Source of the DNA: Ruegeria discodermiae
GTDB lineage: Bacteria > Pseudomonadota > Alphaproteobacteria > Rhodobacterales > Rhodobacteraceae
DNA: 64,000 nucleotides
Reading direction: 5' to 3'
NCBI RefSeq assembly: GCF_030758345.1
Contig: NZ_JAVAMO010000009.1
Location: forward strand, 62,001-126,000
Below are positions 30,823-39,496 of the stretch, in pieces. The position numbers were made by a program, and so were the translations under genes. Every line of letters starts with the position of its first letter. Within the stretch, counting starts at the first letter, position 1. Under the pieces are notes generated by a model. The model made no database searches. It saw only the letters and a list, made by a program, of their open reading frames with translations, and was not told where the DNA came from.

Positions 30823-31422
30823 TTAGGCTGCTTGCCTCTTGCTCTGCTTCTGAAGGCGCAGCAACAGCAGCACGGCGATGATGGCCATATAGATCAGAGG
30901 TTCGATCTGAAATCCCTTGACCAGCATCACGTAGTGCAGCCCGCCCAGAACAACCCCGACATAAACCAGCCGATGCAGGGAGCGCCATTTGGGTCCCAGA
31001 CGGCGCACCGAAAAATCGTTGGAGGTCAGGGCCAGCGGCAACAGCAACAGAAAACCGGCCATGCCGACGGTGATGTAGGGACGTTTCACGATATCGGCCC
31101 AGATCTGTTGCGGAACCTGAACGTCGAGCACGAGCCAGACCAGAAGATGCAAGGTCACATAGAAAAACGCCAGAACGCCGATCGCCCGGCGGAATTTTAT
31201 CAGGTTCAAACCCAGATAGCGGCGCAGCGGCGTCACTGCTAGCCCGAGGATCAGCAATTGCAGCGCTGCCTCGCCCAGCTTGTGTTCCAGCGCGCTGATC
31301 GGCTCCACGCCTAACCGGCCTGTGGCCCCCATCCACAGCCAGACGACCGGAGGCAGCACGCCAGCCAGATACACCGCCCAGACAGGCAGCTTTCTGAGAT
31401 ATGGATTGAACCGATCAAGCAC
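30823..31422 (-). CDS. msrQ: MsrQ, heme b membrane subunit of methionine sulfoxide reductase
   Basis: About 199 residues with six hydrophobic segments and conserved histidines (EHKLGEAALQLL, VTLHLLVWLVLD, WRSLHRLVYVGV). It carries quinone electrons to MsrP. A frame opens at 31479 inside msrP, but the family start ([18 protein letters not shown]) favours GTG 31422, directly after the msrP stop; no strong ribosome site is visible. Confidence 0.88.
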   Translation of the reverse strand: MLDRFNPYLRKLPVWAVYLAGVLPPVVWLWMGATGRLGVEPISALEHKLGEAALQLLILGLAVTPLRRYLGLNLIKFRRAIGVLAFFYVTLHLLVWLVLDVQVPQQIWADIVKRPYITVGMAGFLLLLPLALTSNDFSVRRLGPKWRSLHRLVYVGVVLGGLHYVMLVKGFQIEPLIYMAIIAVLLLLRLQKQSKRQAA

Positions 31423-31423
31423 G

Positions 31424-32323
31424 TCAGTAATTCTTAGCCAAATCCATGCCTTCGTAAAGGCTGGCCACTTTATCCTCATAGCCGTTGAACATCAGCGTGG
31501 GCTGCCTTTTGGAGAACAGCCCGCCACCGATCCGCCGTTCGCTGGCCTGTGACCATCTTGGGTGATCCACGGTCGGGTTCACATTGCTGTAGAACCCGTA
31601 TTCGCGCGGGGCGAGCTGGTTCCAGCTTGTCGGCGGCTCTTCCTCGGTCAGCGTGATGCGGACGATGGACTTGATCGACTTGAAACCGTATTTCCACGGC
31701 ACGACCAGCCGCAGAGGCGCGCCGTTCTGGTTTGGCATCGGTTTACCATAGATTCCGGTCGCCATGATCGTCAGCGGGTGCATCGCCTCGTCCAGGCGCA
31801 GGCCCTCGCGGTAGGGCCAGTCGATCGTGCGATAGGCGGTGCCGGGCATTTCGGATGGGCGGTAAAGGGTTTCAAAGGCCACATATTTCGCACCGTCTTG
31901 AACGCCTGCCATAGCCAAAAGATCGGCCAGTTCAAAGCCGTTCCAGGGCACGATCATCGACCACGCCTCGACACAGCGGAACCGATAGAGACGCTCTTCG
32001 ATTGTCATCTCGGACATGATATCCTGAAAGCTGTACTCGCCCGGTTTGTCGACCAGACCGTCGATCTTGACGCTCCAGGGTTCGGTTTTCATCAGATGGG
32101 CGTATCTGGCCGGATCTTCCTTGCCGGTGCCAAATTCGTAAAAATTGTTGTAGGTGGTAATCTCTTCCCAGCTATTGGGTTCCAGCGTCTCGGCTGACAG
32201 AGGGCCCGCCGCTGCGGCAAGGCCTGCGCCCGCAAGACCCGCGATTACCTGACGCCGGTTCAGATAGGTCTGCTCGGGCGTCACATCCGCGTGAGTGAGG
32301 TCATTCTTCCAGCGATGCGCCAT
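31424..32323 (-). CDS. msrP: MsrP, periplasmic molybdenum methionine sulfoxide reductase
   Basis: A 299-residue molybdopterin protein of the sulfite-oxidase fold (YedY). A Tat signal ([13 protein letters not shown]) is followed by the molybdenum Cys segment [10 protein letters not shown] near residue 135 and [16 protein letters not shown]. It repairs oxidised Met in periplasmic proteins. ATG 32323 has GGAG six bases upstream. The pair msrPQ next to denitrification genes fits protection against reactive nitrogen or oxygen species, which is inference. Confidence 0.92.
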   Translation of the reverse strand: MAHRWKNDLTHADVTPEQTYLNRRQVIAGLAGAGLAAAAGPLSAETLEPNSWEEITTYNNFYEFGTGKEDPARYAHLMKTEPWSVKIDGLVDKPGEYSFQDIMSEMTIEERLYRFRCVEAWSMIVPWNGFELADLLAMAGVQDGAKYVAFETLYRPSEMPGTAYRTIDWPYREGLRLDEAMHPLTIMATGIYGKPMPNQNGAPLRLVVPWKYGFKSIKSIVRITLTEEEPPTSWNQLAPREYGFYSNVNPTVDHPRWSQASERRIGGGLFSKRQPTLMFNGYEDKVASLYEGMDLAKNY

Positions 32324-32549
32324 TCTTGTCTCCGTACCCAATCCATTCCTGTCACATAGCTTTAGGGCTCCATGGTTTAAAGAAAACTGTTCTCACGATT
32401 GAGCGACGGAATTGTAACGCTTCGGCCGGCCCTGATCAAAGGCGGAGGGGGCAAAATCAGGTGGCATTGCGGGGCCATCAGGTTAGGCTTGAAGGTGAGT
32501 CTCATGCCACCCCGCAACCTCCGGTGGCCCACCTGCGCAGGAGAACACC

Positions 32550-34304
32550 ATGATGCACCGCTATTCGTTGATCGCCGCAATGGCCCCCGGGCTTGCCCTG
32601 GCCACCGCGCTGCAGGCGCAGGACCCTGCACCCGAAGTTGGCTACGGGTGGGAGGAAAAGCACTCGGTCGAGGGGCAGGAATTCATGGTCGCCGCCGCCA
32701 ATCCGCTGGCAGTGCAGGCGGGCTATGACGTGCTGGCTGCGGGCGGCACCGCCGTGGATGCGATGATCGCGGTGCAACTGATGCTGAACCTGGTCGAGCC
32801 GCAATCCTCTGGTATCGGGGGTGGGGCGTTCATGCTCTACTGGGATGCCTCCACCGGATTGCTGACCACATTCGATGCGCGCGAAACCGCGCCTGCCGCC
32901 GCCACGCCAGAGCGGTTCCTGGACGAGAATGGCGAGAAAGTGCCGTTCAAACAGGCGATCTCGGGCGGGCAGGCGGTGGGCGTGCCGGGCATCCTGCGGC
33001 TGATGGAGGTCAGCCACAACCTCTATGGCAAACTGCCCTGGGCCGATCTGTTCCAAGCCACTATCGAGTCCGCTGAGGCCGGTTTCGAAGTGTCGCCGCG
33101 CATGGCAAACTCATTGCAAAGCACGATCGATTTCGAGATGCCGCTGGATGTGCATCCGGGCGCAGATGTCTATTTCTTTGATGAGGCCGGGGCACCTCTG
33201 ACCGAGGGCACGTTGCTGAAAAACCCCGAATTTGCCGAGACCCTGCGCATTCTGGCCGCTGAGGGCGCGCATGCGTTTTATAGCGGCCCCATCGCCGAGG
33301 ATATCGTGGCCGCCGTCGCCGCGACTTCGACGGTGGAAAACAACATCACCCTGCAGGATATGGCCGATTACCGGGTCAAGATCCGTCCGGCGGTCTGTGC
33401 GCCTTACCGGGCCTATGATGTCTGCGGGATGGGGCCGCCGACCTCGGGCGGTCTGACGGTCGGGCAGATTCTGGGTATCCTCGACAAGTTCGACATCAAG
33501 GATATGGGCTGGTCGCCGGAATTTGTGCATCTCTATGCCGAAGCCGCCAAGCTCGCCTATGCCGACCGTGGGCTTTACATGGCCGATAGCGACTATGTTG
33601 ATGTCCCGGTCAAGGGGCTGCTGGATTCGGCCTATCTGGCCGAGCGTGCCAAGCTGATCGACCAGATCAACGCCAGCGAAAAGCGCGAAGCCGGCAATCC
33701 ACCCTATCAGGAAAGCGCGCTGAATCTGGCACCTTCCAAGAATCCGGGCCGCCCCGGCACCAGCCATATCGTGATCCGAGATGGCTATGGCAACGCGCTG
33801 TCGATGACGACGACGATCGAGACATTCTTTGGCAGCCGGGTCTTTGCGCGCGGATTCCTGCTGAACAACCAACTGACCGATTTCGACCGCGCGCCAAAAG
33901 ATGGCGACCGGCTTGTGGCGAACCGGGTCGAAGGCGGCAAGCGCCCGCGCAGTTCCATGGCCCCGACTATCGTGATGAAGGATGGCGCGCCTTACCTGCT
34001 GGTCGGCTCACCCGGAGGCAGCCGGATCATCAACTATGTCGCCAAGACGATCATCGCGATCCTCGATTGGGACATGGACCCGCAGGACGCCATCGAGACC
34101 GGGCATTTCGTGCATCGCAACACCGGCGCTGTCGACCTGGAAGAGGGCACCAGCGCGGCGGGCTTTTCCGAGGCGCTTGGTGGCAAGGGACATGAGGTGA
34201 ATGCGCGCGACCTCAACAGCGGGCTGCATGCGATCCTGATCAAGGACGGCAAACTGATCGGTGCCGCCGACCCGCGTCGCGAAGGCATCGCGATGGGGCG
34301 CTGA
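32550..34304 (+). CDS. ggt: Gamma-glutamyltransferase
   Basis: A 584-residue Ntn-hydrolase with a signal peptide ending near LQAQDP. The autoprocessing nucleophile Thr is in RPGTSHIVIRD near residue 408, and GKRPRSSMAPTIV and VGSPGGSRIINYV follow in the small subunit. It cleaves gamma-glutamyl bonds such as those of glutathione in the periplasm. AGGAG six bases before the ATG supports the start. The stretch 32324-32549 shows only promoter space. It converges on the sulfotransferase. Confidence 0.93.
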   Translation: MMHRYSLIAAMAPGLALATALQAQDPAPEVGYGWEEKHSVEGQEFMVAAANPLAVQAGYDVLAAGGTAVDAMIAVQLMLNLVEPQSSGIGGGAFMLYWDASTGLLTTFDARETAPAAATPERFLDENGEKVPFKQAISGGQAVGVPGILRLMEVSHNLYGKLPWADLFQATIESAEAGFEVSPRMANSLQSTIDFEMPLDVHPGADVYFFDEAGAPLTEGTLLKNPEFAETLRILAAEGAHAFYSGPIAEDIVAAVAATSTVENNITLQDMADYRVKIRPAVCAPYRAYDVCGMGPPTSGGLTVGQILGILDKFDIKDMGWSPEFVHLYAEAAKLAYADRGLYMADSDYVDVPVKGLLDSAYLAERAKLIDQINASEKREAGNPPYQESALNLAPSKNPGRPGTSHIVIRDGYGNALSMTTTIETFFGSRVFARGFLLNNQLTDFDRAPKDGDRLVANRVEGGKRPRSSMAPTIVMKDGAPYLLVGSPGGSRIINYVAKTIIAILDWDMDPQDAIETGHFVHRNTGAVDLEEGTSAAGFSEALGGKGHEVNARDLNSGLHAILIKDGKLIGAADPRREGIAMGR

Positions 34305-34308
34305 AACG

Positions 34309-35127
34309 CTACCCGCCCAGCTTGGCGTGTACCTCGTCCAGATCGATCTCTCCGGTCGGCATCTTGTTGGCCGGGTTTTCGAAATCGTATTTGAACAGAT
34401 CGAAATCGCGCTTGTAGATTTCATAGACCATGTGCATCGACAGGTCGTCGAAGTAATCCTCGACCGGGTGCTTTCGCTTGGGCCCATGCCCCTCGGATTC
34501 GTTGAATCGTGGCACCGTCGCCAGATCGACCTGATGCGGGGTGTCGATCGCATCGACAACCTGCTGCATGCCGTCATTGAAGGCCTCGGTCCAGAAGATA
34601 TTGTCGTATTGCCCGCCATTGCTGATGAAGGTTGAAACATGGCCCGACATGGCGGACCAGTGAATGTCCGGATCCATCGGGCGACGCCAGCGGATGGTGT
34701 CACGGGCAAATAGTAGAAAGCGGCGAAAGCTCGCGATCTGATCGAAGTCCTGCTTGCCGTCTTCGCCGCCCACCTCGACCCCGTATTTGTAGACCAGCAT
34801 CGGTACCATGTTGCCGCGATAGCGGCTGCCATTGCGCTGGATGCCGCAGATCTTGTCGAAGAATGAGCTCAGTATCCGGGTATAAGGGTTGCGCACGCAG
34901 GTGAAGGCATAAGATTTGTGGGTCTGCACGTTATGGGTAATCGGCTGCTGGCTGGCCTCCAGCGCCCATTTGTGCAGGCCGGATTGCGCATCATGGATAT
35001 CGCCGTCGAAAAACTGCCCGTGGTCGGAAAAATACATAATCTGACCGATGGTCGAACAGGCGCATTTTGGCACCACACGATAGACCACGCTTTCGCTTTC
35101 AGTCATCCAGGTTCCTGGAAAGCCCAT
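34309..35127 (-). CDS. Sulfotransferase family 2 protein
   Basis: A 272-residue protein of the carbohydrate sulfotransferase type. The 5'-phosphosulfate loop is VVPKCACST near residue 19 and the 3'-phosphate motif is FTCVRNPYTRILSSF near residue 75. It would move sulfate from PAPS to a glycan or similar acceptor. A longer frame opens at 35193; ATG 35127 is chosen for AGGAGG upstream. It is divergent from a GT14-type glycosyltransferase across 142 bases, suggesting shared work on a surface polysaccharide. Confidence 0.83.
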   Translation of the reverse strand: MGFPGTWMTESESVVYRVVPKCACSTIGQIMYFSDHGQFFDGDIHDAQSGLHKWALEASQQPITHNVQTHKSYAFTCVRNPYTRILSSFFDKICGIQRNGSRYRGNMVPMLVYKYGVEVGGEDGKQDFDQIASFRRFLLFARDTIRWRRPMDPDIHWSAMSGHVSTFISNGGQYDNIFWTEAFNDGMQQVVDAIDTPHQVDLATVPRFNESEGHGPKRKHPVEDYFDDLSMHMVYEIYKRDFDLFKYDFENPANKMPTGEIDLDEVHAKLGG

Positions 35128-35269
35128 CTGCCTTGCCTCCTGTCCCCGCTTCGTCATAATTGACCGCAGGCGTCTTGACCTTAAAACAAGCAAAAATATT
35201 CCGTTTGTTCAATCGGTGTTAGCGGCGAATGGGCAAATGGCGGGCAGAAACAGGGACTGATCGATAAAA

Positions 35270-36847
35270 ATGGCAAAAATCGCCTATATCCTTCTCTGCC
35301 ACAAGGATCCCGACGCGATCATCCTGCAGGCCGAGCGCCTGACGGCGGCAAGCGATTACATGTCGATCCACTTCGATGCGCGTGCCAAACCCGAGCATTT
35401 TCAGAAGATTCAAAAGGTTCTGCGCGAGAACCCAAATGTCACCTTCGCCCGCAAGCGCATCAAATGCGGTTGGGGGGAATGGTCGCTGGTGCAGGCCTCG
35501 CTCAACGCCATCGAAGCGGCGGTCGAGGCATTCCCCGATGCCACGCATTTCTACATGCTCTCGGGCGATTGCATGGCGATCAAGACGGCGGAATATGCCC
35601 ACGAGTTTCTGGATGACCATGACAAGGACTTCGTTGAAAGCGTCGATTTCTTCGAAAGCTACTGGATCAAGACAGGCATGCGGGAAGAGCGGCTGATCTA
35701 TCGCCACTACTTCAACGAGCGCAAGCACAAGCACCTGTTCTATGCCTCGTTCAATCTGCAAAAGAAGCTGGGTCTGACACGAGAGATTCCCGGCGACCTC
35801 CAGATGATGATCGGCAGCCAATGGTGGTGCCTGAGGCGACTTACCATTGAGGCGATCCTGGAATTCACCCGCACCCGACGCGACGTGATGCGGTTCTTCC
35901 GCACCACCTGGATTCCGGATGAGACTTTTTTTCAGACGCTGGTGCGCCACCTGATCCCCGAGGAAGAGATCGACAGCCGCACGCTGACCTTTCTGATGTT
36001 CTCCGATTACGGCATGCCGGTCAGCTTCTACAACGATCACTATGACCTGTTGCTGAGCCAGGATTTCCTGTTTGCACGCAAGATCAGCCCCGAGGCGAAA
36101 GAGCTGAAGATTCGTCTTGGTCGGCTTTATGCCTCGCGCGGGGTCGACTTTCAGATTTCGAACGAGGGGCGCAGTCTTTACAAATTCCTGACAGGGCGAG
36201 GTCGCATCGGGCGTCGCTTTGCGATGCGGTTCTGGGAAACCGAAAGCTCGCTGGGTCGCGAGCGCGAATTGATGATCGTGGTCTGCAAGAAGTGGCATGT
36301 GGCCAAGCGCTTGCTGGAACAGATCCGCCAGGTCACCAATCTGCCCGCCATCGATTATCTGTTCGACGAGGAGGCCACACCGCTGCCGGATCTGGGCGGC
36401 ATTCAGGCCACGCTTGGCAAACGCACCCGCCACCGCCGCGCGTTGATGCGAATGCTGTTTGAGTATTTCGACAGCGACCGGCTGGTGATCTGCATGGACC
36501 CGTCGAATATCGACCTGCTGAACGATTTCTATTCCGACCGCTCAAAGACCCGCATTCTGGAAATCGAGTGCCAGTTCAGCGATGACTACCTCATCGGCCA
36601 TGCCCGGCGGGTTGGTCTGGCAGGAGAGCGCACGTCAAAAGCAACGCTTGAGCGGCTGCTGCCCACCATCCGCAATGACCTGACCTATGAAGCAGACCGA
36701 ATACGCGACGCGGGCTTTGAGAAATATGGTCGCATCCACCAGAGTGCTGAGCCGGAAGTGAACGCCGAAAAGCTCGCCGCGTTCCTGTCCACCTCAGTTG
36801 AACAGGGCCAGCAGATCGCGACGACCGATCATCTTTACGCCGATTGA
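35270..36847 (+). CDS. Core-2/I-branching-type glycosyltransferase with DUF5928 domain
   Basis: A 525-residue protein. The N-terminal 280 residues match the GT14 (core-2/I-branching, beta-1,6-N-acetylglucosaminyltransferase) layout: YILLCHKDP at the start, IHFDARA, HFYMLSGDCMAIKT near residue 93, and GSQWWCLRR near residue 183. The C-terminal 230 residues correspond to the DUF5928 domain seen in Rhodobacterales homologues. It probably acts on the cytoplasmic face on a surface glycan. No strong ribosome site is visible. The divergent sulfotransferase is a likely partner. Confidence 0.82.
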   Translation: MAKIAYILLCHKDPDAIILQAERLTAASDYMSIHFDARAKPEHFQKIQKVLRENPNVTFARKRIKCGWGEWSLVQASLNAIEAAVEAFPDATHFYMLSGDCMAIKTAEYAHEFLDDHDKDFVESVDFFESYWIKTGMREERLIYRHYFNERKHKHLFYASFNLQKKLGLTREIPGDLQMMIGSQWWCLRRLTIEAILEFTRTRRDVMRFFRTTWIPDETFFQTLVRHLIPEEEIDSRTLTFLMFSDYGMPVSFYNDHYDLLLSQDFLFARKISPEAKELKIRLGRLYASRGVDFQISNEGRSLYKFLTGRGRIGRRFAMRFWETESSLGRERELMIVVCKKWHVAKRLLEQIRQVTNLPAIDYLFDEEATPLPDLGGIQATLGKRTRHRRALMRMLFEYFDSDRLVICMDPSNIDLLNDFYSDRSKTRILEIECQFSDDYLIGHARRVGLAGERTSKATLERLLPTIRNDLTYEADRIRDAGFEKYGRIHQSAEPEVNAEKLAAFLSTSVEQGQQIATTDHLYAD

Positions 36848-36852
36848 GCACT

Positions 36853-37497
36853 CTACTTGGCCTTTGAACCGCCCAGCCAACGACTCAGCCGCCCCCGTTT
36901 CTCCGCGATAGCGTCGCCCGCCGCGTAGAGGTTATCCTCAACGTTCTCCAGCATCGGATCGATCCGGCGCTGGCGGAAGCGGCGCCAGCGGACATAGAGC
37001 GCCCAGAGCAGGGCAAAGAACACCGTCAGGAAGATGATATTGAACCAGTTGACGATCTTGTAGTCGGGCCCGTCAACCGCCTTGAGTTTCACCGCGTTGG
37101 GGAAGATCGACAGGAATTCGCTGCGCCAGCCATAGTGCCGCATCACAGCCCATTTGGGGGCGTCGGCGGTCGACTTCATATCTGCCGCTTCGGCCTGCAG
37201 GTTCGAGGAGTGCACCTTGAAATAGGGCGGCCAGCCCCAGCCGGTATCCTCGTTGCGATAGACCATGACCTTACCGTTGGCCTTGCGTGTCTGGATGAAG
37301 AACACGTCCCGGTTTGGTGTCGTGGTGTCGTTGCCAACATCCGCGCGCGACCAGAACAGGCTGTTTTCGCCCGGATCGATGCGCTTTTCATAGGTATCGG
37401 TGATCCGCACCACGTCATATTGCGGCAGCGTATAGTTCAGCACTGCGGCGATTGTGCCCCAGAAGAGAATGATGAATGCCCATTTGACATAGACCAT
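36853..37497 (-). CDS. DUF1523 membrane protein
   Basis: A 214-residue protein with an N-terminal membrane helix (residues 4-24), a periplasmic domain with YDVVRITDTYEKR and DVFFIQTRKANGKVMVYRNE, a second helix near residues 150-168 and a basic cytoplasmic tail. It matches the DUF1523 layout; function is unknown. It is nine bases downstream of the small membrane gene that follows, on the same strand, and probably co-transcribed. Confidence 0.75.
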   Translation of the reverse strand: MVYVKWAFIILFWGTIAAVLNYTLPQYDVVRITDTYEKRIDPGENSLFWSRADVGNDTTTPNRDVFFIQTRKANGKVMVYRNEDTGWGWPPYFKVHSSNLQAEAADMKSTADAPKWAVMRHYGWRSEFLSIFPNAVKLKAVDGPDYKIVNWFNIIFLTVFFALLWALYVRWRRFRQRRIDPMLENVEDNLYAAGDAIAEKRGRLSRWLGGSKAK

Positions 37498-37506
37498 GGC
37501 GGGTCC

Positions 37507-37773
37507 TCACATGAAATTCGTTACGTAGATCAGCACTGCGATCAGCCCGAGCGGCACGACATAGACCCCAAAGATCAGCTTGCGGCGGAATGAGGCATCA
37601 TACTTCTTCAGACCCCTGTTGATAAAGGCATCCCGGTCACCCCTCATGCCCTTGTCCCGCCACCGCGCCTCAAGCTTGTCGCGCCGCACACGCCGGGAAT
37701 AGAGCGACAGGCAGACATAGACAACCGTCAGAACGACGAGCAGCGGGATCAAAAATCTCAGCGCCGCGATCAA
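37507..37773 (-). CDS. Small membrane protein co-transcribed with the DUF1523 gene
   Basis: An 88-residue protein with two hydrophobic segments (residues 2-22 and 66-85) separated by a basic, charged stretch (RRVRRDKLEARWRDKGMRGD). The open frame extends to 38016, but only TTG 37773 has a good ribosome site, GAGGAG, eight bases upstream, and it places a membrane helix right at the N-terminus. Family not recognised. Confidence 0.6.
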   Translation of the reverse strand: MIAALRFLIPLLVVLTVVYVCLSLYSRRVRRDKLEARWRDKGMRGDRDAFINRGLKKYDASFRRKLIFGVYVVPLGLIAVLIYVTNFM

Positions 37774-37985
37774 CCGGACGTCTCCTCGGTAAGCTTCGGG
37801 TTTCCCTGAGAATGTTGCAAATGGGCCCGGTTGTGAAAAGGGGAAAGCGGTCGGACCGAATGCCGCGACCCGACGATCTGGATCGCTCGGCAGGCGAAAC
37901 TGGCCCTTTCGCATGGGCGCAGGCTCAACTAGCGTTACGTCAACGATCTGTATAGCCGGATTTCGACAACTTTCGGAGACCTGAA

Positions 37986-39461
37986 ATGCTCGACGCGACC
38001 ACTGACCTGAAATCAATGCTGAAAGACCCCTCGCTGCTGGTCACGCAAGCCTATATCAACGGGCAATGGGTGGATGGCGAGAATGGCACATTCGCGGTCA
38101 CCAACCCGGCGCGCGGCGATGTGATCGCCGAGGTTGCCGATCTGAGTCGGGCGCAAGTGACCGAAGCGATTGCCGCCGCAGAGGCCGCGCAGAAGGACTG
38201 GGCCAAACTGACCGGCAAAGAGCGCGCGGTGATCCTGCGCCGCTGGTTCGATCTGATGATGGAAAACGCCGAGGATCTGGGCAAGATCCTCAGCGCCGAA
38301 CAGGGCAAACCCCTGGCCGAGGCGGTGGGCGAGATCGGGTATGGGGCTTCGTTCATCGAGTTCTTTGGTGAGCAGGCAAAGCGGATTTATGGCGAGACAA
38401 TCCCGGGCCATCAGCGCGACAAGCGGATCATGGTGTTGAAACAGCCCATCGGCGTCGCGGCGTCGATCACGCCGTGGAACTTTCCCAACGCAATGATCAC
38501 CCGCAAGGCCGCACCCGCGTTGGCCGCAGGCTGTGCCTTTGTCGCGCGCCCCGCCTCTGAAACCCCGCTTTCGGCGCTGGTGATGGGCGTTCTAGCCGAA
38601 CGGGCGGGCATTCCCGCCGGGGTGTTGAACGTTGTGCCGTCCTCTTCAGCCAGCGAGGTGGGCAAAGAGTTCTGTGAGAATCCGGTCGTGCGCAAGCTGA
38701 CCTTTACCGGGTCCACCGAAGTGGGCCGTATCCTGCTGCGGCAGGCTGCGGATCAGGTGATGAAATGTTCTATGGAACTGGGCGGCAATGCACCCTTCAT
38801 CGTTTTTGACGACGCCGATCTGGATGCCGCCGTCGAAGGCGCGATGCTCTGCAAGTTCCGCAACAACGGTCAGACCTGTGTCTGCGCCAACCGTATCTAT
38901 GTGCAGGCCGGCGTTTATGATGCCTTTGCCGCCAAGCTGAAGGTGGCCGTCGAAAACCTCAAAGTGGGCGATGGCCTGACCGAAGGCGTGACCACCGGCC
39001 CGCTGATCAGTGATGAGGCGGTGGCCAAGGTGCAGGAACATCTTGATGATGTGACTGCCCACGGCGGGCAGGTTTTGACCGGCGGTAAACCCCACGCTCT
39101 GGGCGGGACATTTTTCGAGCCTACCGTCGTCACCGGTGTGACACAGGATATGAAGGTGGCGCAGGAGGAGACCTTCGGACCCCTCGCGCCGCTCTTCAAG
39201 TTCGAGGATGAGGATGCGGTTATCGAGATGGCCAATGACACGATCTTTGGCCTTGCCTCATATTTTTATGCCAAGGATCTGAGCCGGGTCTACAAGGTCG
39301 CCGAGGCGTTGGAATATGGCATCGTCGGCGTCAATACCGGCATCATCTCAAGTGAACTTGGGCCCTTTGGCGGGGTCAAGCAATCGGGGCTGGGTCGCGA
39401 GGGCAGCCATCACGGGATCGAAGACTATCTGGAGATGAAATACATCTGCCTGTCAGTCTGA
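37986..39461 (+). CDS. gabD: NAD(P)-dependent succinate-semialdehyde dehydrogenase
   Basis: A 491-residue aldehyde dehydrogenase with cofactor part ITPWNFPNAMITRKAAPALA near residue 160, FTGSTEVGR, general base Glu in MELGGNAPFIVFDDAD and catalytic Cys in NNGQTCVCANR near residue 298. The second Cys two residues after the nucleophile is typical of GabD-type enzymes. It oxidises succinate semialdehyde to succinate. GGAG precedes the ATG. Substrate assignment within the superfamily is probable, not certain. Confidence 0.85.
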   Translation: MLDATTDLKSMLKDPSLLVTQAYINGQWVDGENGTFAVTNPARGDVIAEVADLSRAQVTEAIAAAEAAQKDWAKLTGKERAVILRRWFDLMMENAEDLGKILSAEQGKPLAEAVGEIGYGASFIEFFGEQAKRIYGETIPGHQRDKRIMVLKQPIGVAASITPWNFPNAMITRKAAPALAAGCAFVARPASETPLSALVMGVLAERAGIPAGVLNVVPSSSASEVGKEFCENPVVRKLTFTGSTEVGRILLRQAADQVMKCSMELGGNAPFIVFDDADLDAAVEGAMLCKFRNNGQTCVCANRIYVQAGVYDAFAAKLKVAVENLKVGDGLTEGVTTGPLISDEAVAKVQEHLDDVTAHGGQVLTGGKPHALGGTFFEPTVVTGVTQDMKVAQEETFGPLAPLFKFEDEDAVIEMANDTIFGLASYFYAKDLSRVYKVAEALEYGIVGVNTGIISSELGPFGGVKQSGLGREGSHHGIEDYLEMKYICLSV

Positions 39462-39470
39462 CCGGGCAAG

Positions 39471-39491
39471 GCGCGCCGGATGCGCGCGCCC
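39471..39491. terminator. Candidate terminator between gabD and the RiPP exporter operon
   Basis: A G+C hairpin (GGCGCGC with its complement, 7-base loop) lies between two converging genes. The following T-run is short (CGCCTTTC), so it may end either transcript only weakly. Confidence 0.4.
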
Positions 39492-39496
39492 GCCTT

